Origin: Dipteris shenzhenensis
Lineage: Eukaryota; Polypodiophyta; Polypodiopsida; Gleicheniales
DNA: 64,000 nucleotides
Assembly (NCBI GenBank): GCA_047967505.1
Contig: CM106541.1
Direction: 5' to 3' (one strand)
Part shown: in pieces, positions 21,455 through 31,978 of the stretch
How positions within the stretch are numbered: the first letter of the stretch is position 1
Layout of the letters: each line of letters starts with the position of its first letter
Position numbers and translations under genes: made by a program
Notes under the pieces: generated by a model
Seen by the model: only the letters and a program-made list of their open reading frames with translations
The model's database searches: none
Told to the model about the DNA's origin: nothing

Positions 21455-21690
21455 GACCATGTAGATGTGCTATTAGACATGTTAATAGACATGCTAATAG
21501 ACACACCTGTATTTTCACTATTGTATCTGTACCTATAGATGTGCTCGCTATTTTTATCATCTATCAGGCGTGTCTATAGTTGCTTTGTCTTGTTATTATG
21601 GAAACTGTTCCCCAAATAAAAGAATAGACGTAAATATAGACGTGTCTACATACATGTAGGTGGCCTTGATTGTACAACACACGTGTATAT
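21455..21690. repeat. CACTA subterminal repeat cluster (right)
   Basis: Repeats of ATTAGACATG, TAATAGACA, CTATAGATGTGC and GTGTCTATAG are dense here. The same motifs recur at 48380-48560, 51860-51930 and 52365-52460. Confidence 0.7.
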
Positions 21691-21722
21691 TTCCTTTTTA
21701 GTGTTTCTTTTTAAACATGCAT

Positions 21723-22470
21723 AAAACCTTTTTTCCAACTATAAGCAATGTGTATGGTTGAGTAAGATCTAATTCAAAAATTTCCCAAAAGAATTCAAAT
21801 ATTGAGATCCATAATGAAACTTAAAATGCTATTCCTTCAAATTAAAGAAGAACTTGCAAAACAATGTTTCAACTCATTGACGGGACGATTCAAATCAAAT
21901 TGAACCAACTACCAAGCAATCCACAATGAAGCCAAACAAAATCACAAAGCATAAAAAACAAGTGAGAGAAAACCTTTTTTCCAACTATAAGAAATGCGTA
22001 GGGTTTACTAAGATCTAATTCAAAAATTCTTGCAAAATTTTCTCAATAGAATTCAAATATTGAGATCCATAATGAAACTTAAATTAATGCTATTCCTTCA
22101 AATTAAAGAAGAACTTGCAAAACAATGTTTCAACTCATTCAGGGGACGATTCAAATCAAATTCAACCAACTATCAAGCAAGCCACAATGAGGCCAAACAC
22201 AATCACAAAGGGGAAAAAATGGATGAGATAAAACCTTTTTTCCAACTATAAGCAATGCGTAGGGTTTACTAAGATCTCATTAAAAAGTTCCTGAAAAGAA
22301 TTCAAAAATTGAGATCCATAATGAAACTTAAAGTGCTATTCCTTCAAATTAAAGAAGAATTTGCAAGATAGTGTTTCACTCATTGAGGGGATGAATCAAA
22401 TAATATGACCAACTATCAAGCACCACAATGAGGCCAAATACAATCACAAAGGGGGCAAAATGAGTGAGTG
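21723..22470. repeat. Three tandem units of about 250 bp
   Basis: Units start at 21723, 21969 and 22232, each with AAAACCTTTTTTCCAACTAT. Each continues through GAGATCCATAATGAAACTTA, TCCTTCAAATTAAAGAAGAA and ACAATGAAGCC/ACAATGAGGCC. They differ by small indels. The open frame at 22030-22251 has no start context or domain and is not called. Confidence 0.95.
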
Positions 22471-22479
22471 AGTGTGTGT

Positions 22480-22480
22480 G

Positions 22481-22511
<31 letters not shown>

Positions 22512-22519
22512 GAGAGAGA
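22480..22519. repeat. (GA)n microsatellite
   Basis: About 20 GA units with one interruption. Confidence 0.95.
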
Positions 22520-22530
22520 TGTCATGGGGA

Positions 22531-22781
22531 CACTCGGGGGGGTCACTCATCATATGTAACCCTATCACGTGAGTTCAACAGAAGGATATTTTTTATTTCT
22601 AAAATTTACAGAAATAAATATACATAAGGGACTATTTAAAATAGTTTTCGGAAAAATTTACAGATTTGTATAGAAAAGGGATATATTTTATTAATAAAAA
22701 AATTTATAGATAAGGGATTTTAGAAATAGGCCTTGAACGCACATGGTATAGAGGGTTTATACATAGTGACCCCCCCGAGTG
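22531..22781. mobile_element. MITE with G-run terminal inverted repeats (251 bp)
   Basis: The left end CACTCGGGGGGGTCACT is repeated exactly in reverse at the right end (22765-22781), and weaker pairing extends over about 50 bases (CCATGTGCGTTCAA facing CACGTGAGTTCAA). The interior is AT-rich and non-coding. No clean target-site duplication is evident. A possible relative is at 6605-6880. Confidence 0.8.
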
Positions 22782-23281
22782 AGGACACGGACTTTCGAAA
22801 CCTCTCCACGCAAAGTAATCTGCGGAGTCCGCTTTTCAACTTTCCAAACAACACAACCTAGGAGGGAATGCAGCATGCCTTAGGGCATTTTTCCAGAAGT
22901 GACGTTGGATAGAAACTTCACAAGCAAATATCTACTATCTTGAGGACTAATAGTGGAGCATGGTGGATGATGAGCTTACCAGTGCATGGTCACCATGTAT
23001 TTTTGGATGGTAGGGGAGACACTGGCTCCTTGAAGTGCCCAAAGAGAGCATTGTGAGATGCAACTCCTTGTCTAGGTGAAGAGATTTGAGACAAATATGG
23101 TCACGGAGTGATCCAAGATGAGAGCACGACATGGGTAGTCATGCTGTATAAGAGGACATTTCAAAGGACATATATCATTGGACAAGGGAGAATGCATCAT
23201 GATCTTGTGGCAGCCCAACATTTCTTGACTTAGGATGATCAAAGAAAGCTACGTAAATGGCAAATTCGAGCCAAGGCTTAG
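22782..23281. other. No recognisable feature
   Basis: Balanced-composition sequence with no long frame, repeat partner in the window or transposon terminus. It ends where copia C2 homology begins. Confidence 0.4.
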
Positions 23282-24330
23282 TGAAGTCCAATGCAGATTG
23301 TACTCTCTACTACAAAGTTCAAGGGGAAGACATTACTATTGCACTTTTGTAAGATTATCTAATTGTGAGAGGAAGCAAGGATAGCTTCATCAGAAAGTTA
23401 AAACAAGACTTATCTGCAGAGTTTGACATGAAAGATCTTTGACTAGTTATGCACTATTGTCTTGGAATTGAGTTCTGGAGAGATTCAGACAACACCTTCA
23501 TGAGTCAGCTCAAATATGTTGAGAGTCTCCTAAAGAAGTTTCATATGGCAGATTTACATTGCAGCCACTCCCATGGATCAGAGTTTGAAACTTACAAAAG
23601 ATTTAGAAAAGCCTACAGTCAATGACATGTACTACAGGCAGCTCATCGGATCTCTTATATATTTGACTATCACACGGCTAGATATTTGTGATGCAGTAAG
23701 TTCAGTTGCAAAATTTATCAAAAATCCAAAACAGTCTCATTGAAATGCAGCTCAAAAAATCTTGAGATACATAAGAAGTACAAGACAGTCTGGGATAGAA
23801 TACAAAGGAAGTCATCCAAGGTTGCATGGATACTGTGACAGTGACTATGCTGGAGATCATGAGACCAGAAGATCCACACAGGGATATGCATTCTTCCTTG
23901 GTCAAGGTGCTATATCATGGTTATCAAACAAACAGCCAACTGTTTCTTTGTCTTTGACTGAGAAGCAGAATATAGAGCACTCACTACAAGTGCATCTGAG
24001 GCTATATGTCTCATAATACTATTGTCAAAAACATATTACTTTGATGATTCAAAGCCAACATTAATATACTATGATAATCAATCGGCTCAAGCATTGGCCA
24101 AGAATCCAGTATGTCACTCCACGACAAAGCACATTGATGTCAAAGAGCACTTCATCAAAAAAAGAGTGTTACTTGGTGACATCACACTACAGCATTGTGA
24201 TAGCAAAGAGAATGTTGCAGACATCTTTACCAAACCACTCGGTAAGAGCTTTTCGAGAAACACCGACAAGCTTCTTGTTTGCAGAGGAAGGACATTCCCA
24301 TTAAATGGGTGTGATGGAATGTAATACTCA
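23282..24330 (+). pseudogene. pol: C2 reverse transcriptase C-terminus and RNase H, broken
   Basis: RT residues around the active site are damaged: the YIDD position is frame-shifted near 23360. The RT connection region is visible (LTKDLEKPTVND, then LIYLTITRLDICDAVSS). RNase H follows with YCDSDYAGDHETRRSTQGYAFFLG (about 23830-23900), YDNQSAQALAKNPV (24070-24115) and ENVADIFTKPL (24208-24240). These catalyse cDNA synthesis and template removal. Several stops and frameshifts are present. Confidence 0.85.
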
Positions 24331-24402
24331 GTCCTTCTTCGATTCCCCAGAATCATCATCTTGAGGGAAGACCTACTTCATGATGTTGATCTTGAGGGAA
24401 GG

Positions 24403-24600
24403 TGTTGAGAGATCATGCTCAACATCATCTGATCATATGTGCATAGCACTAACCCAATAGAGTGATATAAAGGAAAGGGTTATATGCCCTATTCCTAACC
24501 CTAAATGGGTTTGTATATATTCTACATTTTCAACTAGATCTAATGTACAACTAGTCATTTGTGGTGTCTCTAGCTATGCTCTCTCTTCTCCTCTCCCCCC
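24403..24600 (+). repeat. LTR of C2 (end uncertain)
   Basis: It begins TGTTGAGAGATCATGCTC and is colinear with the LTR starting at 63872. The right limit is estimated from the switch to LINE-like sequence. Confidence 0.6.
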
Positions 24601-24619
24601 TTCATATTTTGTCAAAGGG

Positions 24620-25203
24620 CTCTTTAGATTCTGCTCTTCGACTAGTAATAAGTAAGTGTGGATTCTATGGGATAGAACCTAGGAAACCCCAAAATTTGTT
24701 GATGCCCTATTTTGGGATGGTCCTCCAATTGCACTTTGGGTTAAGTTTAGTTTGTTTTCGAATGATTGCTATGTGTGTAAGAGGTTGGGGCATTTTTCAA
24801 GGAGTTATCCACTCAAGGCTACAAACACTACTCTGGTTGTGGGTTATCACCTTGATTTTGGGGAAGGAAAAGAAGATGCATACGAGAACATGGAGTAAGA
24901 AAATTTAGGATCGGAAGCTGCTCAACCTACATAGGTGGTCTTGGGAGCTAAGCATCTAGATGAGACTCCAGTTAGTTCAATCACTAAACCAAATACATTG
25001 GAATCAAAGGAGTAATGGGAGGTGGTTGCAGACGGAAGGGAAGGTCACAATATAGAACCATGAGGGAGCCCCAATCTCCACACATGAGGGAGCCCCAATC
25101 TCCACACATGCCCAAGATCTCTCGACCCTAGTAGGCCTCACCCGAAGGTGGTTTTATCAAAACTAGGAATTGAATTGGTTTCTTAAGTGTATCTTTATCC
25201 ATA
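24620..25203 (+). pseudogene. LINE ORF1 fragment with zinc knuckle
   Basis: Frame around 24752-24812 reads NDCYVCKRLGHFSRSYPLK, a CX2CX4HX4C knuckle with the last Cys changed to Tyr. Upstream residues (YGIEPRKPQNLL) are from the same protein in a shifted frame. ORF1 binds LINE RNA. It ends in a repeat of GAGCCCCAATCTCCACACATG near 25062-25110 before the TIR insertion. Confidence 0.65.
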
Positions 25204-26156
25204 CATTAGGGGAGAAATGGGGTCTCAAGAGGGCCTCCAATTAGTGTTTCCTAATTTCAAGCGGTTGGAGAGAGATTTGAGGCGTACCAATGAGAGTGCT
25301 CCTTTGTGTGGGGCAATGGTATGTTGATGTGTACAAAAGGCCATGTTGAGAATTTGTGGGTGGGTAGACATCTCATCCATGGTTTAGACCTTGACCTTCA
25401 ATCCTAGCCATTGATCTCATCTACAATCCAAGGGATACATTCAAATTTGGGGTGGAACACTTCTAGCCATTAGATCAAGGTCTAGATCCAAGGGATACAA
25501 TCAAAGGATAAAGGGATTAAATCTAAACCTTTGAAAAATGGAAGGATCTAATGGATGAGATCAAAATTGAAGGTGGGTCACCCATCTAGAGATAGATCCA
25601 TGGATGGAGATGTAAGAAAAAGGCACTAGAATTTGGGCCCTTGATTCCATCAAGATCTAGTGGAGGAGATGCAGAGCCATCCAATATGTGCTTCAATCTC
25701 ATCTCCACCCTCCAAAATGCACCTCAATCTCAGCCCTTGATCTCATCTTCATCAATTGCTTTCATCTCCACTCTCCAAAATGTGCCTATATCTCAGCCCT
25801 TGATTTGATCTCTTCATCTCCACCTTTGATTTGTCCAAGATCCAATGGTCCATAGCATATGGCGACTTCTCCCGCTTTATTAGACCCCATTTTTGTCAAC
25901 TCTTGCTGATTTTAAGCCCACCAAAGTTGCCTCCGACCATTTTGAGCATCTTAGGCCTTTGATCCATCCACCATCCACCTCCATCCAAAGGCCAAGGTTG
26001 ACCAATTTCAAAATAAAGGTAGCCATGTTAGTTGAGTAAATGCTAGGGAACCCTTAGCCCATGGGTTACCATAGTGGGTTCACTTGGTCTTAACTTAATC
26101 CATGTCCTAATCCATTACTTATGAGGACCTTTTGAGACCCCGATTCTCCCCTAATG
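25204..26156. mobile_element. 953-bp TIR element, deletion derivative of 37432-44090
   Basis: The left end CATTAGGGGAGAAATGGGG and the right end (reverse: CATTAGGGGAGAATCGGGG, then TCTCAAAAGG) are inverted repeats of about 33 bp. The first ~155 bp match the right end of the 6.66-kb element, and the last ~60 bp match its left end, so it is in the opposite orientation and lacks the genes. The interior is non-coding, with repeated phrases such as ATCTCAGCCCTTGAT. No clear target-site duplication is left (ATA on one side, GAT on the other). Confidence 0.8.
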
Positions 26157-27480
26157 GATCAAAATGAAGCCACAAGGGAGGAAGCTATGTCGGATGCCAA
26201 CCATGTATGAAAAGGCTGCTTAATGAGAAGCCACAAGAAAAATAATAAGTGGACAAAGCATTTGGAAAAGGTTTTCTAGTGCATCAGAGAGGTCTATCTA
26301 AGAGAATTAAGGAGGTAGCTAGATGAGGTAGGGAAAATGGATTCAATGTTTTTAGGGGTGCCTATAAATCTCTTTCCCATTAGCTTTATAGGGGGTTCAT
26401 AGAGTGTACAAATGAATTATGGTATCTTTTCTCTCTCATGGAATGTAGGGGGTGTTGCAATAAGTCAAAACAGAAAGGGTGTATTGCTGTAATTTGTAGG
26501 TTATGCCCAAAGGTTGTGCTTTTGTAGGAGATGAAGTGTGATTATGAGGAAGGATTTTGGTTTGCAGTAAGTCTCTTAGGTTACAAGATCTTTGTGAATT
26601 GTCCCACTAGGGGGAAGCGGGGGACTGCCATTTTAGTTCTCAAATCGCAACATCCATGAGAATTGTTTTGTGGTATGCATGGCTGGGCTATAGGAGTCAC
26701 TATGTTTGTGGGAGGGTTTTAGTTTAAGGCTGCCAATATATATGCTGCCAATATTTCTATGTCTATGGAGAGAAGGTAATGTTGGGCATTGCTGACCTTA
26801 GAGCTGGTAGGGGAACACTAGATTGTAGGAGGTGATTGGAATTTTACCGAGAAGGAGGAAGATAGACCTCATGCTGTCACTACACTCATAGGAGTAGATC
26901 AAGAGGAGTGGTAAATCCTATTCCTCAATCTAGGTTTGGTATATGTTCTTGGGTTACATCAAGAGGGGTTAAAAGGCTTTCCATGGAGTAATAGTAGAAA
27001 GTGAGGTGAATTCAGGGTGGCAAGGCTAGACCACCTCTATGCTTCAATAAAAGGCTGGCAGATGACAGCCCCTCTTAGCGGGGTGAGTATGTGACTTAGA
27101 TCTCCATGTCAGACCACGTGCCGGTGTTATGGAGAATTGATCTGCCTCATAATGTTGGGAGATCGATGGATATCACCCTGAAACTTGATAAGAGATTGTT
27201 GTCTTCAAAGAAGTACCATTCTACTTTTAAATAAGTGTGGAAGGATAGAGAGATGGAGGATGCAGACCCTTGTGTCTGATGGAATGCTGTAATTTGTCAG
27301 GTTATGAAAGAAACTAAGGAGATGGACTCTCAATATAGATCGGGGAGGAAATAAAAATGGTTGGATTTAACATGATTCATAGAATCCGCAATGGTGGCTT
27401 TGAGGGAGACGCCAAAGGACCCCTTTATTGCCACTTTTCTATCAAGTGTCGATGCAGCAATGCATGAAAGGCAGCTGATT
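26157..27480 (+). pseudogene. LINE endonuclease region, broken
   Basis: The start of the endonuclease is seen as LSWNVGG at about 26430. GGDWNFTEKEEDR follows at about 26830, and SDHVPVLWRI at about 27110 carries the Asp-His pair of the active site. Downstream residues (ALRETPKDPFIATFLSS...) belong to the linker before RT. This enzyme nicks target DNA to prime reverse transcription. At least ten stops interrupt it. Confidence 0.75.
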
Positions 27481-28316
27481 GAAGTAAACTAGCATGTGTG
27501 AAGATCCAACTAATGTGGCTGGTAGTGGGAGACTACCCTCGACAAGACCTTCTTTCAAATGTTTAAGAATAATTAGTAGGGAGATGTTATTGAGAGGGTA
27601 ATCAGTTGCCAAAGCAACCTAATAATAGAGTTTTGGCATCTAGCAGATGTGTTTCATAGACAATTGAGTGACATTGTAGGAAAACTGGCTAGGATGATCA
27701 ATTGCATGCTAATATTGAGATGGTTTTGGAGGGAGTTGGATGCATAGTTTCAAAATACTAGAGAAATAGGCTTGCAAGACCCTTTATGAAGAAGGATTAC
27801 CGGGACCAGATGGTTTGACAGTGGAATTTTATAATGCATTCTAGAGTATGTTAGCTAATGATCTCAATAACATGGAAAACGTGGTTGTGGACAAAGGATC
27901 ACTCTCATAGGACTTTAACTCCAACCTGATGAAAATTTTTCGCAAGAGACAAGACCACCTAAGAGTAGGTGACTAGAGGCCCATAACTATGCTTAATACT
28001 TCTCACAAAATAATAGTAACGGCTTTAGCAACACTTATAATTAGTGAGTTGTGCAAGACAGTTGTAGATAAAGAGAACTGCAATGGATTTTCAGTTGAAC
28101 ATATGTTGGATGCGAGGCTAAGTGAACACTATTGGGGAAGTTATAGAGGACAAGGCCAGGAAGCAGGCCATGAGATACATAAGGAGGTTGATGAGAGTCC
28201 ACTTCCCCAAAAATATGTTCAAAACTTGGAATCAATAGGACAATCAATCAAAGGTGTCCATTGTACATGCCCTCATGAAACAATTTCGCAACCCTCCAAG
28301 GTTTGAGTTTGATCGA
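27481..28316 (+). pseudogene. LINE reverse transcriptase start, broken
   Basis: LPGPDGLTVEFYNAF (about 27795-27840) and RPITMLNTSHKIIVTALA (about 27978-28030) are the usual opening blocks of plant L1 RT. The catalytic YADD box is not reached before the copia C3 junction. Confidence 0.75.
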
Positions 28317-28687
28317 GGTTCCCTAAATATTCCATGGACGACTAGTCGTTCCACTAACTGGGTTGACTGGTCAGCTTCACCAACTAAATTGACTAGTCAG
28401 TTCCACCGACTATCTTGATTCGACTACCGCCACCATAGCTATAAAGAGTCCACCTCCCCAATCCATTGTATCAAATCAGATCTTCTAGCAGAGATCTTCC
28501 AGCTAGTAGCTCTTCACCTAGTATCTATCTAGATCGCCATCTAAGCTCCATTGTGGGAGCGCACGGGTGGACAGAGCCATCATCTGTCCTACATCAGTAT
28601 TGAAGGAAAATTTTGTTGCTCTCCAGTTTGCTATGTACTCTCTATTCTTTGTTTAGTTTTTGTTCCGCTACGTCGTGTAGTTTAACA
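28317..28687 (+). repeat. Truncated 5' LTR of C3
   Basis: It matches 32285-32653 of the 3' LTR and ends GTAGTTTAACA. The ACTAGTCGGTTCCACCGACTA-like inverted motifs recur in both LTRs. A TATA-type box (AGCTATAAAGAG) lies at about 28438. Confidence 0.9.
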
Positions 28688-28699
28688 TGGTATTAGAGC
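28688..28699 (+). other. C3 primer binding site (tRNA-iMet type)
   Basis: TGGTATTAGAGC directly follows the LTR end; it differs from the initiator-Met site by one C-to-T change. Confidence 0.88.
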
Positions 28700-28761
28700 T
28701 TAGGTGGCTCTAGGGATCGAAGAGTAGAAGAGAGGCGAGGGCTTCAATAGCATACAGAGTG

Positions 28762-29673
28762 ATGGCAATAAGAAGCAGCTCGAGTTCAGCAGCTGCAACT
28801 GCACCAGTTTCACCAATAATCCAGGCGTTGAGGATTCACCCAATAGCCTTCACTGAAGGCAAGCTAGATGGTATGAACTACACTTTGTGGAAGTTTAAAA
28901 TTACTACTATTCTGGATTCATTTGAGCTTCTGGAGATAGTACTAGGGACTGACCCAGAACCACAAGGAACCCCCGACCCAGCAAATCCGGGGAGTATGAT
29001 ACCTCCTAATGCCAACCTTCTACGAGCTTGGAAACACAGAAATGCAGATGCTCTATGTGCCTTGGTTACAAGTACTACTGATAGTATGGTTTCATTTGTT
29101 TCTATAAATGGAGATGTTAAGAAACTATCTAATGTGCTGTATGTTCCACAAATCAAGAGAAATTTGCTATCAGTTGCTTCCATAACTGACCTTGACCATG
29201 AGGTGAGGTTCAATAAGATAGGAGTAAAACTTTTGGATAGTGCAGGCAATCTTGTGGGCACAGGAGTAAGGAGGAACAACCTATATGAGTTAAGTGCTCT
29301 TACAACCACCGTTGGAGTGGGCACAAGCAGACTTTGGCATGAAAGATTCAACCACATCGGTTTTGCAGTGCTGAAGGAGATGCAGAAGCAAGGTATGGTT
29401 GATCACTTACCTACAGTCGCAGAAATAAAAGAACCATGTGAAGCTTGCATGATGGGCAAGCAACAGAGAAAGGCATTCCCACAAGAAAGCAAGAATAGAG
29501 CAAATGCTCCTCTAGAGTTGGTGCATGTTGACTTGTGCAGTAAGATGCCTATACAGGCATTGGGGGGATCTTCTTATTTTTTATTGATTGTCAACGACTA
29601 TAGTAGGAAGATCTGGGTGTACTTTCTTTGCGAAAAGACTCAAGCTTTTGGTAAATTGAAAGAATGGCTATAG
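28762..29673 (+). CDS. gag-pol: C3 Gag-integrase fusion frame, 303 residues
   Basis: An open frame starts at the ATG at 28762. Residues 1-110 are the copia Gag N-terminus (IHPIAFTEGKLDGMNYTLWK ... WKHRNADALCALVTSTTD). At about 29095 it passes without a stop into the end of the protease domain (INGDVKKLSNVLYVPQIKRN). The GAG-pre-integrase HHCC region (WHERFNHIG, CEACMMGKQ) and the integrase core (LELVHVDLCSKMP, NDYSRKIWVYF) follow. The rest of Gag, the zinc knuckle and the DSGA protease motif are missing. It ends at a TAG at 29671. A normal copia polyprotein is over 1300 residues, so this is a deletion product, though open. Confidence 0.75.
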   Translation: MAIRSSSSSAAATAPVSPIIQALRIHPIAFTEGKLDGMNYTLWKFKITTILDSFELLEIVLGTDPEPQGTPDPANPGSMIPPNANLLRAWKHRNADALCALVTSTTDSMVSFVSINGDVKKLSNVLYVPQIKRNLLSVASITDLDHEVRFNKIGVKLLDSAGNLVGTGVRRNNLYELSALTTTVGVGTSRLWHERFNHIGFAVLKEMQKQGMVDHLPTVAEIKEPCEACMMGKQQRKAFPQESKNRANAPLELVHVDLCSKMPIQALGGSSYFLLIVNDYSRKIWVYFLCEKTQAFGKLKEWL

Positions 29674-31216
29674 CTTGTTGAAAATGAAACAGGGAGAAAA
29701 GTGAAGAAAATTAGATTGGATGGTGGTGGTGAGTTTGTTTCTATAGAGTTTGGAGAGCAAAGGGATCGAGCGACAAATGACGACACCACATATGCCTTTG
29801 CAAAATTCAGTTGTTGAACGCCGAATGCGAACCACCCTGGAGATGGGGAGGTGTATGTTGAAAGGTGCTGGACTACCAAACCACTTTTGGGCTGAGGTTG
29901 TCAATACTACAGTTTACATCCTTAATCGCCTAGCTATACAAAGGCACTCAAAGGTAAAACACCACATGAGGCTTATAGCGGTGGTAAGAAGCCATCTGTG
30001 TCCCACTTCAGAATGTTTGGGTGTGAATGCTATGCGCATGTACTAGACAAAGAGAGAAACAAGCTACAACCAAAAAGCACCAAATGTATCTTTTTAGGCT
30101 ATTGTGATGAGAATAAATCCTATAAGTTGTATGACCGAGAGGCAAAGAAGATCATAGCGAGCTGCAATGTGGTGTTCATGGAGCAGCCACATGCAATGGA
30201 GGTAGAGAAGAGCTCTTCCACTTTATCATCAAGCAAAGAGGTAATTCACTATGGACCTATCCCAGGAGCTATAAAAGAGGAGGAAATATCAGATGATGAA
30301 GGTATAAGTCACCAACCTATTGTTACACCACCGAAAAAGCCATTGCCTCGATGGGTAAGGCAGCTCTACTACCATGATAACCAGATGCCTATGTCTACTG
30401 AGCAGCATGCAGATGGACCAAGGCAATCTCAAAGAATCAAGGAGCAAAGGAGGGCTTTTGCCACATAGTCAATATGGCCTTGATGGGGCTGAGATTATTG
30501 CAGAAGTAAAGGAGCCTACGAGTCTGGAGGAAGCACTTGCAGACCGAGATTGGAAAAACCCTATGTAAGTAGAATATGACATCATCGTGAAGAATGAAAC
30601 TTGGGAGCTAGTAGATCGACCACCTAACAGAAAGGTTATTGGCACCAAGTGGGTTTGGAAGGTAAAGTACAAAGTTGATGGGACTTTGGAAAAGTATAAA
30701 GCCAGATTGGTTGCACAAGGATTTTCACAGGTTGAAGGGTTTGATTTTCAGGAATATTTCACTCCGACTGCCAGAATGACCACTATTCGCATAGTACTAT
30801 CGGTGGCTGCTCAATGAAAAGTGGCCAGTTTATCAAATGGATGTTAAATCAGCATTCTTGAATGGTGACCTCAAGGAGGAGGTGTACGTGGCTCAGCCAC
30901 CTGGGTTTGAGGCCCCCCATTCTAAGAACAAGGTATGTAAGCTGAAGAAGGCTCTGTACGAGCTGAAATAGGCCCAAGAGCATGGTACCAATGGATAGAC
31001 AAATTCTTTCATAAATTAAACTTCAAAAGATGTGCCTCAGATGCTAACTTGTAAGTGTACAGGAAAGGTGGAAAATCTGCTATTATTGTTCTATATGTAG
31101 ATGATCTCCTTATTATAGGTGACTATGAAGACATGATCCAGCAAACTAGAAAGGCATTGAGCATTGAGTTTAACATGACAGACTTAGGCTTGATGCACTA
31201 CTTTTTGGGGATTGAA
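29674..31216 (+). pseudogene. pol: C3 integrase end, linker and reverse transcriptase, broken
   Basis: Integrase continues with IRLDGGGEFVS (29711) and, after a frameshift, QNSVVERRMRTTLEMGR and NHFWAEVVNT. FGCECYAHVLDKERNK follows at about 30010. Linker and RT follow: [50 protein letters not shown] and LYVDDLLIIGDYED (about 31090-31130), which holds the catalytic Asp pair. Stops occur at 30466, 30567 and in several later places. RT stops at an inversion at about 31217. Confidence 0.85.
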
Positions 31217-31688
31217 GTCTAGCAAGAGCTAGGCGCTTAGCCTCGATAGAAGACAATGCCACTATTGGTTGTTTCTTACTGATCCAAGAGAAGATACCTG
31301 AACCTAAAGAGAAACAATATCCAGAAACTGATTTGAGCTCCAGCCCAATTTGAGTCACACTGACCAGCCAAGGAAGTGCCTGTACCATAAGTGATGCCAT
31401 AATCAAGAGTGCCCTTCACATACCTGAGCACTCGCATCCCTTCATTCCAATGATTCTCCCCGGGCTTATTGGAGAACTTGCTCAAAACGCCAACATCAAA
31501 ACTGATGTTCGGTCTAGTGTTGCACAGATAGATGAGACTCCCGACCAACTTCATGTACCTCTTGATGTCTGCTGGTGGTGAGGCATCCTCTATAGATAGC
31601 CTCACATCTACCTCCATAGGTGTAGCTATCTCCTTGCACTCGGACATACCAAATGCCTTCAAGATCTCCCTTGCATATTTTTGCTGAG
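31217..31688 (-). pseudogene. pol: Inverted RT/RNase H segment inside C3
   Basis: This block codes on the minus strand QQKYAREILKAFGMSECKEI ... LVGSLIYLCNTRPNISFDVG ... CDSNWAG ... KKQPIVALSSIEAK. That is exactly the part missing between RT (ending at GIEV, 31216) and RNase H (resuming at 31689). It is therefore a clean inversion of about 470 bp with little or no loss, not an insertion. Confidence 0.9.
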
Positions 31689-31970
31689 AGATGAAGATCT
31701 TGATGAGGCAACTCTGCTAAGGTGCGACAATCAAAGTTGCATGGCCATTGCTAAAAATCCAGTGTTTCATGCGCGCACAAAACATATAAAGATTCAGTAT
31801 CACTATGTGCGTGATTTGATTGAGGATGGGATAGTGGCATTGGTCTACTATCCAACAGAGCAAAATGGAGCAGATATCTTCACCAAGGCACTCAGGAAGG
31901 ATCAGCTTCAGGGTCATCTTCAAAGACTCGACATTGGCCGAGAAGGTAGTTCACTTATAGGTGGACATTG
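31689..31970 (+). pseudogene. pol: C3 RNase H C-terminal part
   Basis: The plus-strand frame resumes with LRCDNQSCMAIAKNPVFHAR, then HIKIQYHYVRDLIEDG and ENGADIFTKALRKDQL, the usual copia RNase H end. It stops just before the purine tract GAGGGGGGG and the 3' LTR. Confidence 0.88.
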
Positions 31971-31978
31971 AGGGGGGG

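Larger units (their letters stand above)
15470..21690 (+). mobile_element. CACTA (En/Spm) derivative A, internally deleted, with nested T1
   Basis: Both ends carry clusters of the short motif CTATAGACG/GCATCTATAG (about 15470-15600 and 21455-21690), the kind of subterminal repeats that flank CACTA elements. Between them are a minus-strand spliced gene (16058-16879) and the plus-strand middle and 3' part of tnp2. The 5' half of tnp2, present in copy B (49150-51700), is missing: the minus-strand gene abuts the tnp2 segment at about 16880. A 2213-bp T1 element interrupts tnp2 at 17532. I could not find the terminal CACTA inverted repeats, so the outer borders are approximate. Confidence 0.75.
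23282..24600 (+). mobile_element. 5'-truncated copia fragment C2 (RT end, RNase H, LTR)
   Basis: This is the same family as C4 (53040-64000): sequence, order and the purine tract TTGAGGGAAGG before the LTR match. It begins inside reverse transcriptase with no 5' part. The LTR starts at 24403 and its end is unclear because the following sequence has no paired LTR. Confidence 0.85.
24620..28316 (+). mobile_element. L1-type LINE relic
   Basis: The plus strand carries, in order, an ORF1 zinc-knuckle region, an apurinic-type endonuclease and the start of reverse transcriptase, as in plant L1 elements. A 953-bp TIR element is inserted at 25204-26156. Stops and frameshifts occur throughout. The RT domain is cut short at about 28316, where copia C3 begins inside its own LTR, so the 3' end of the LINE is gone. 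Confidence 0.8.

Noticed and set aside
15470-21690. Terminal CACTA inverted repeats of copy A
   Set aside because: No CACTA...TAGTG pair with matching flanks could be found at the expected edges, so borders are only estimated from subterminal repeats.
25201-26159. A 3-bp target duplication for the 953-bp TIR element
   Set aside because: The flanks are ATA and GAT; no matching duplication is seen, unlike at 37429/44091.
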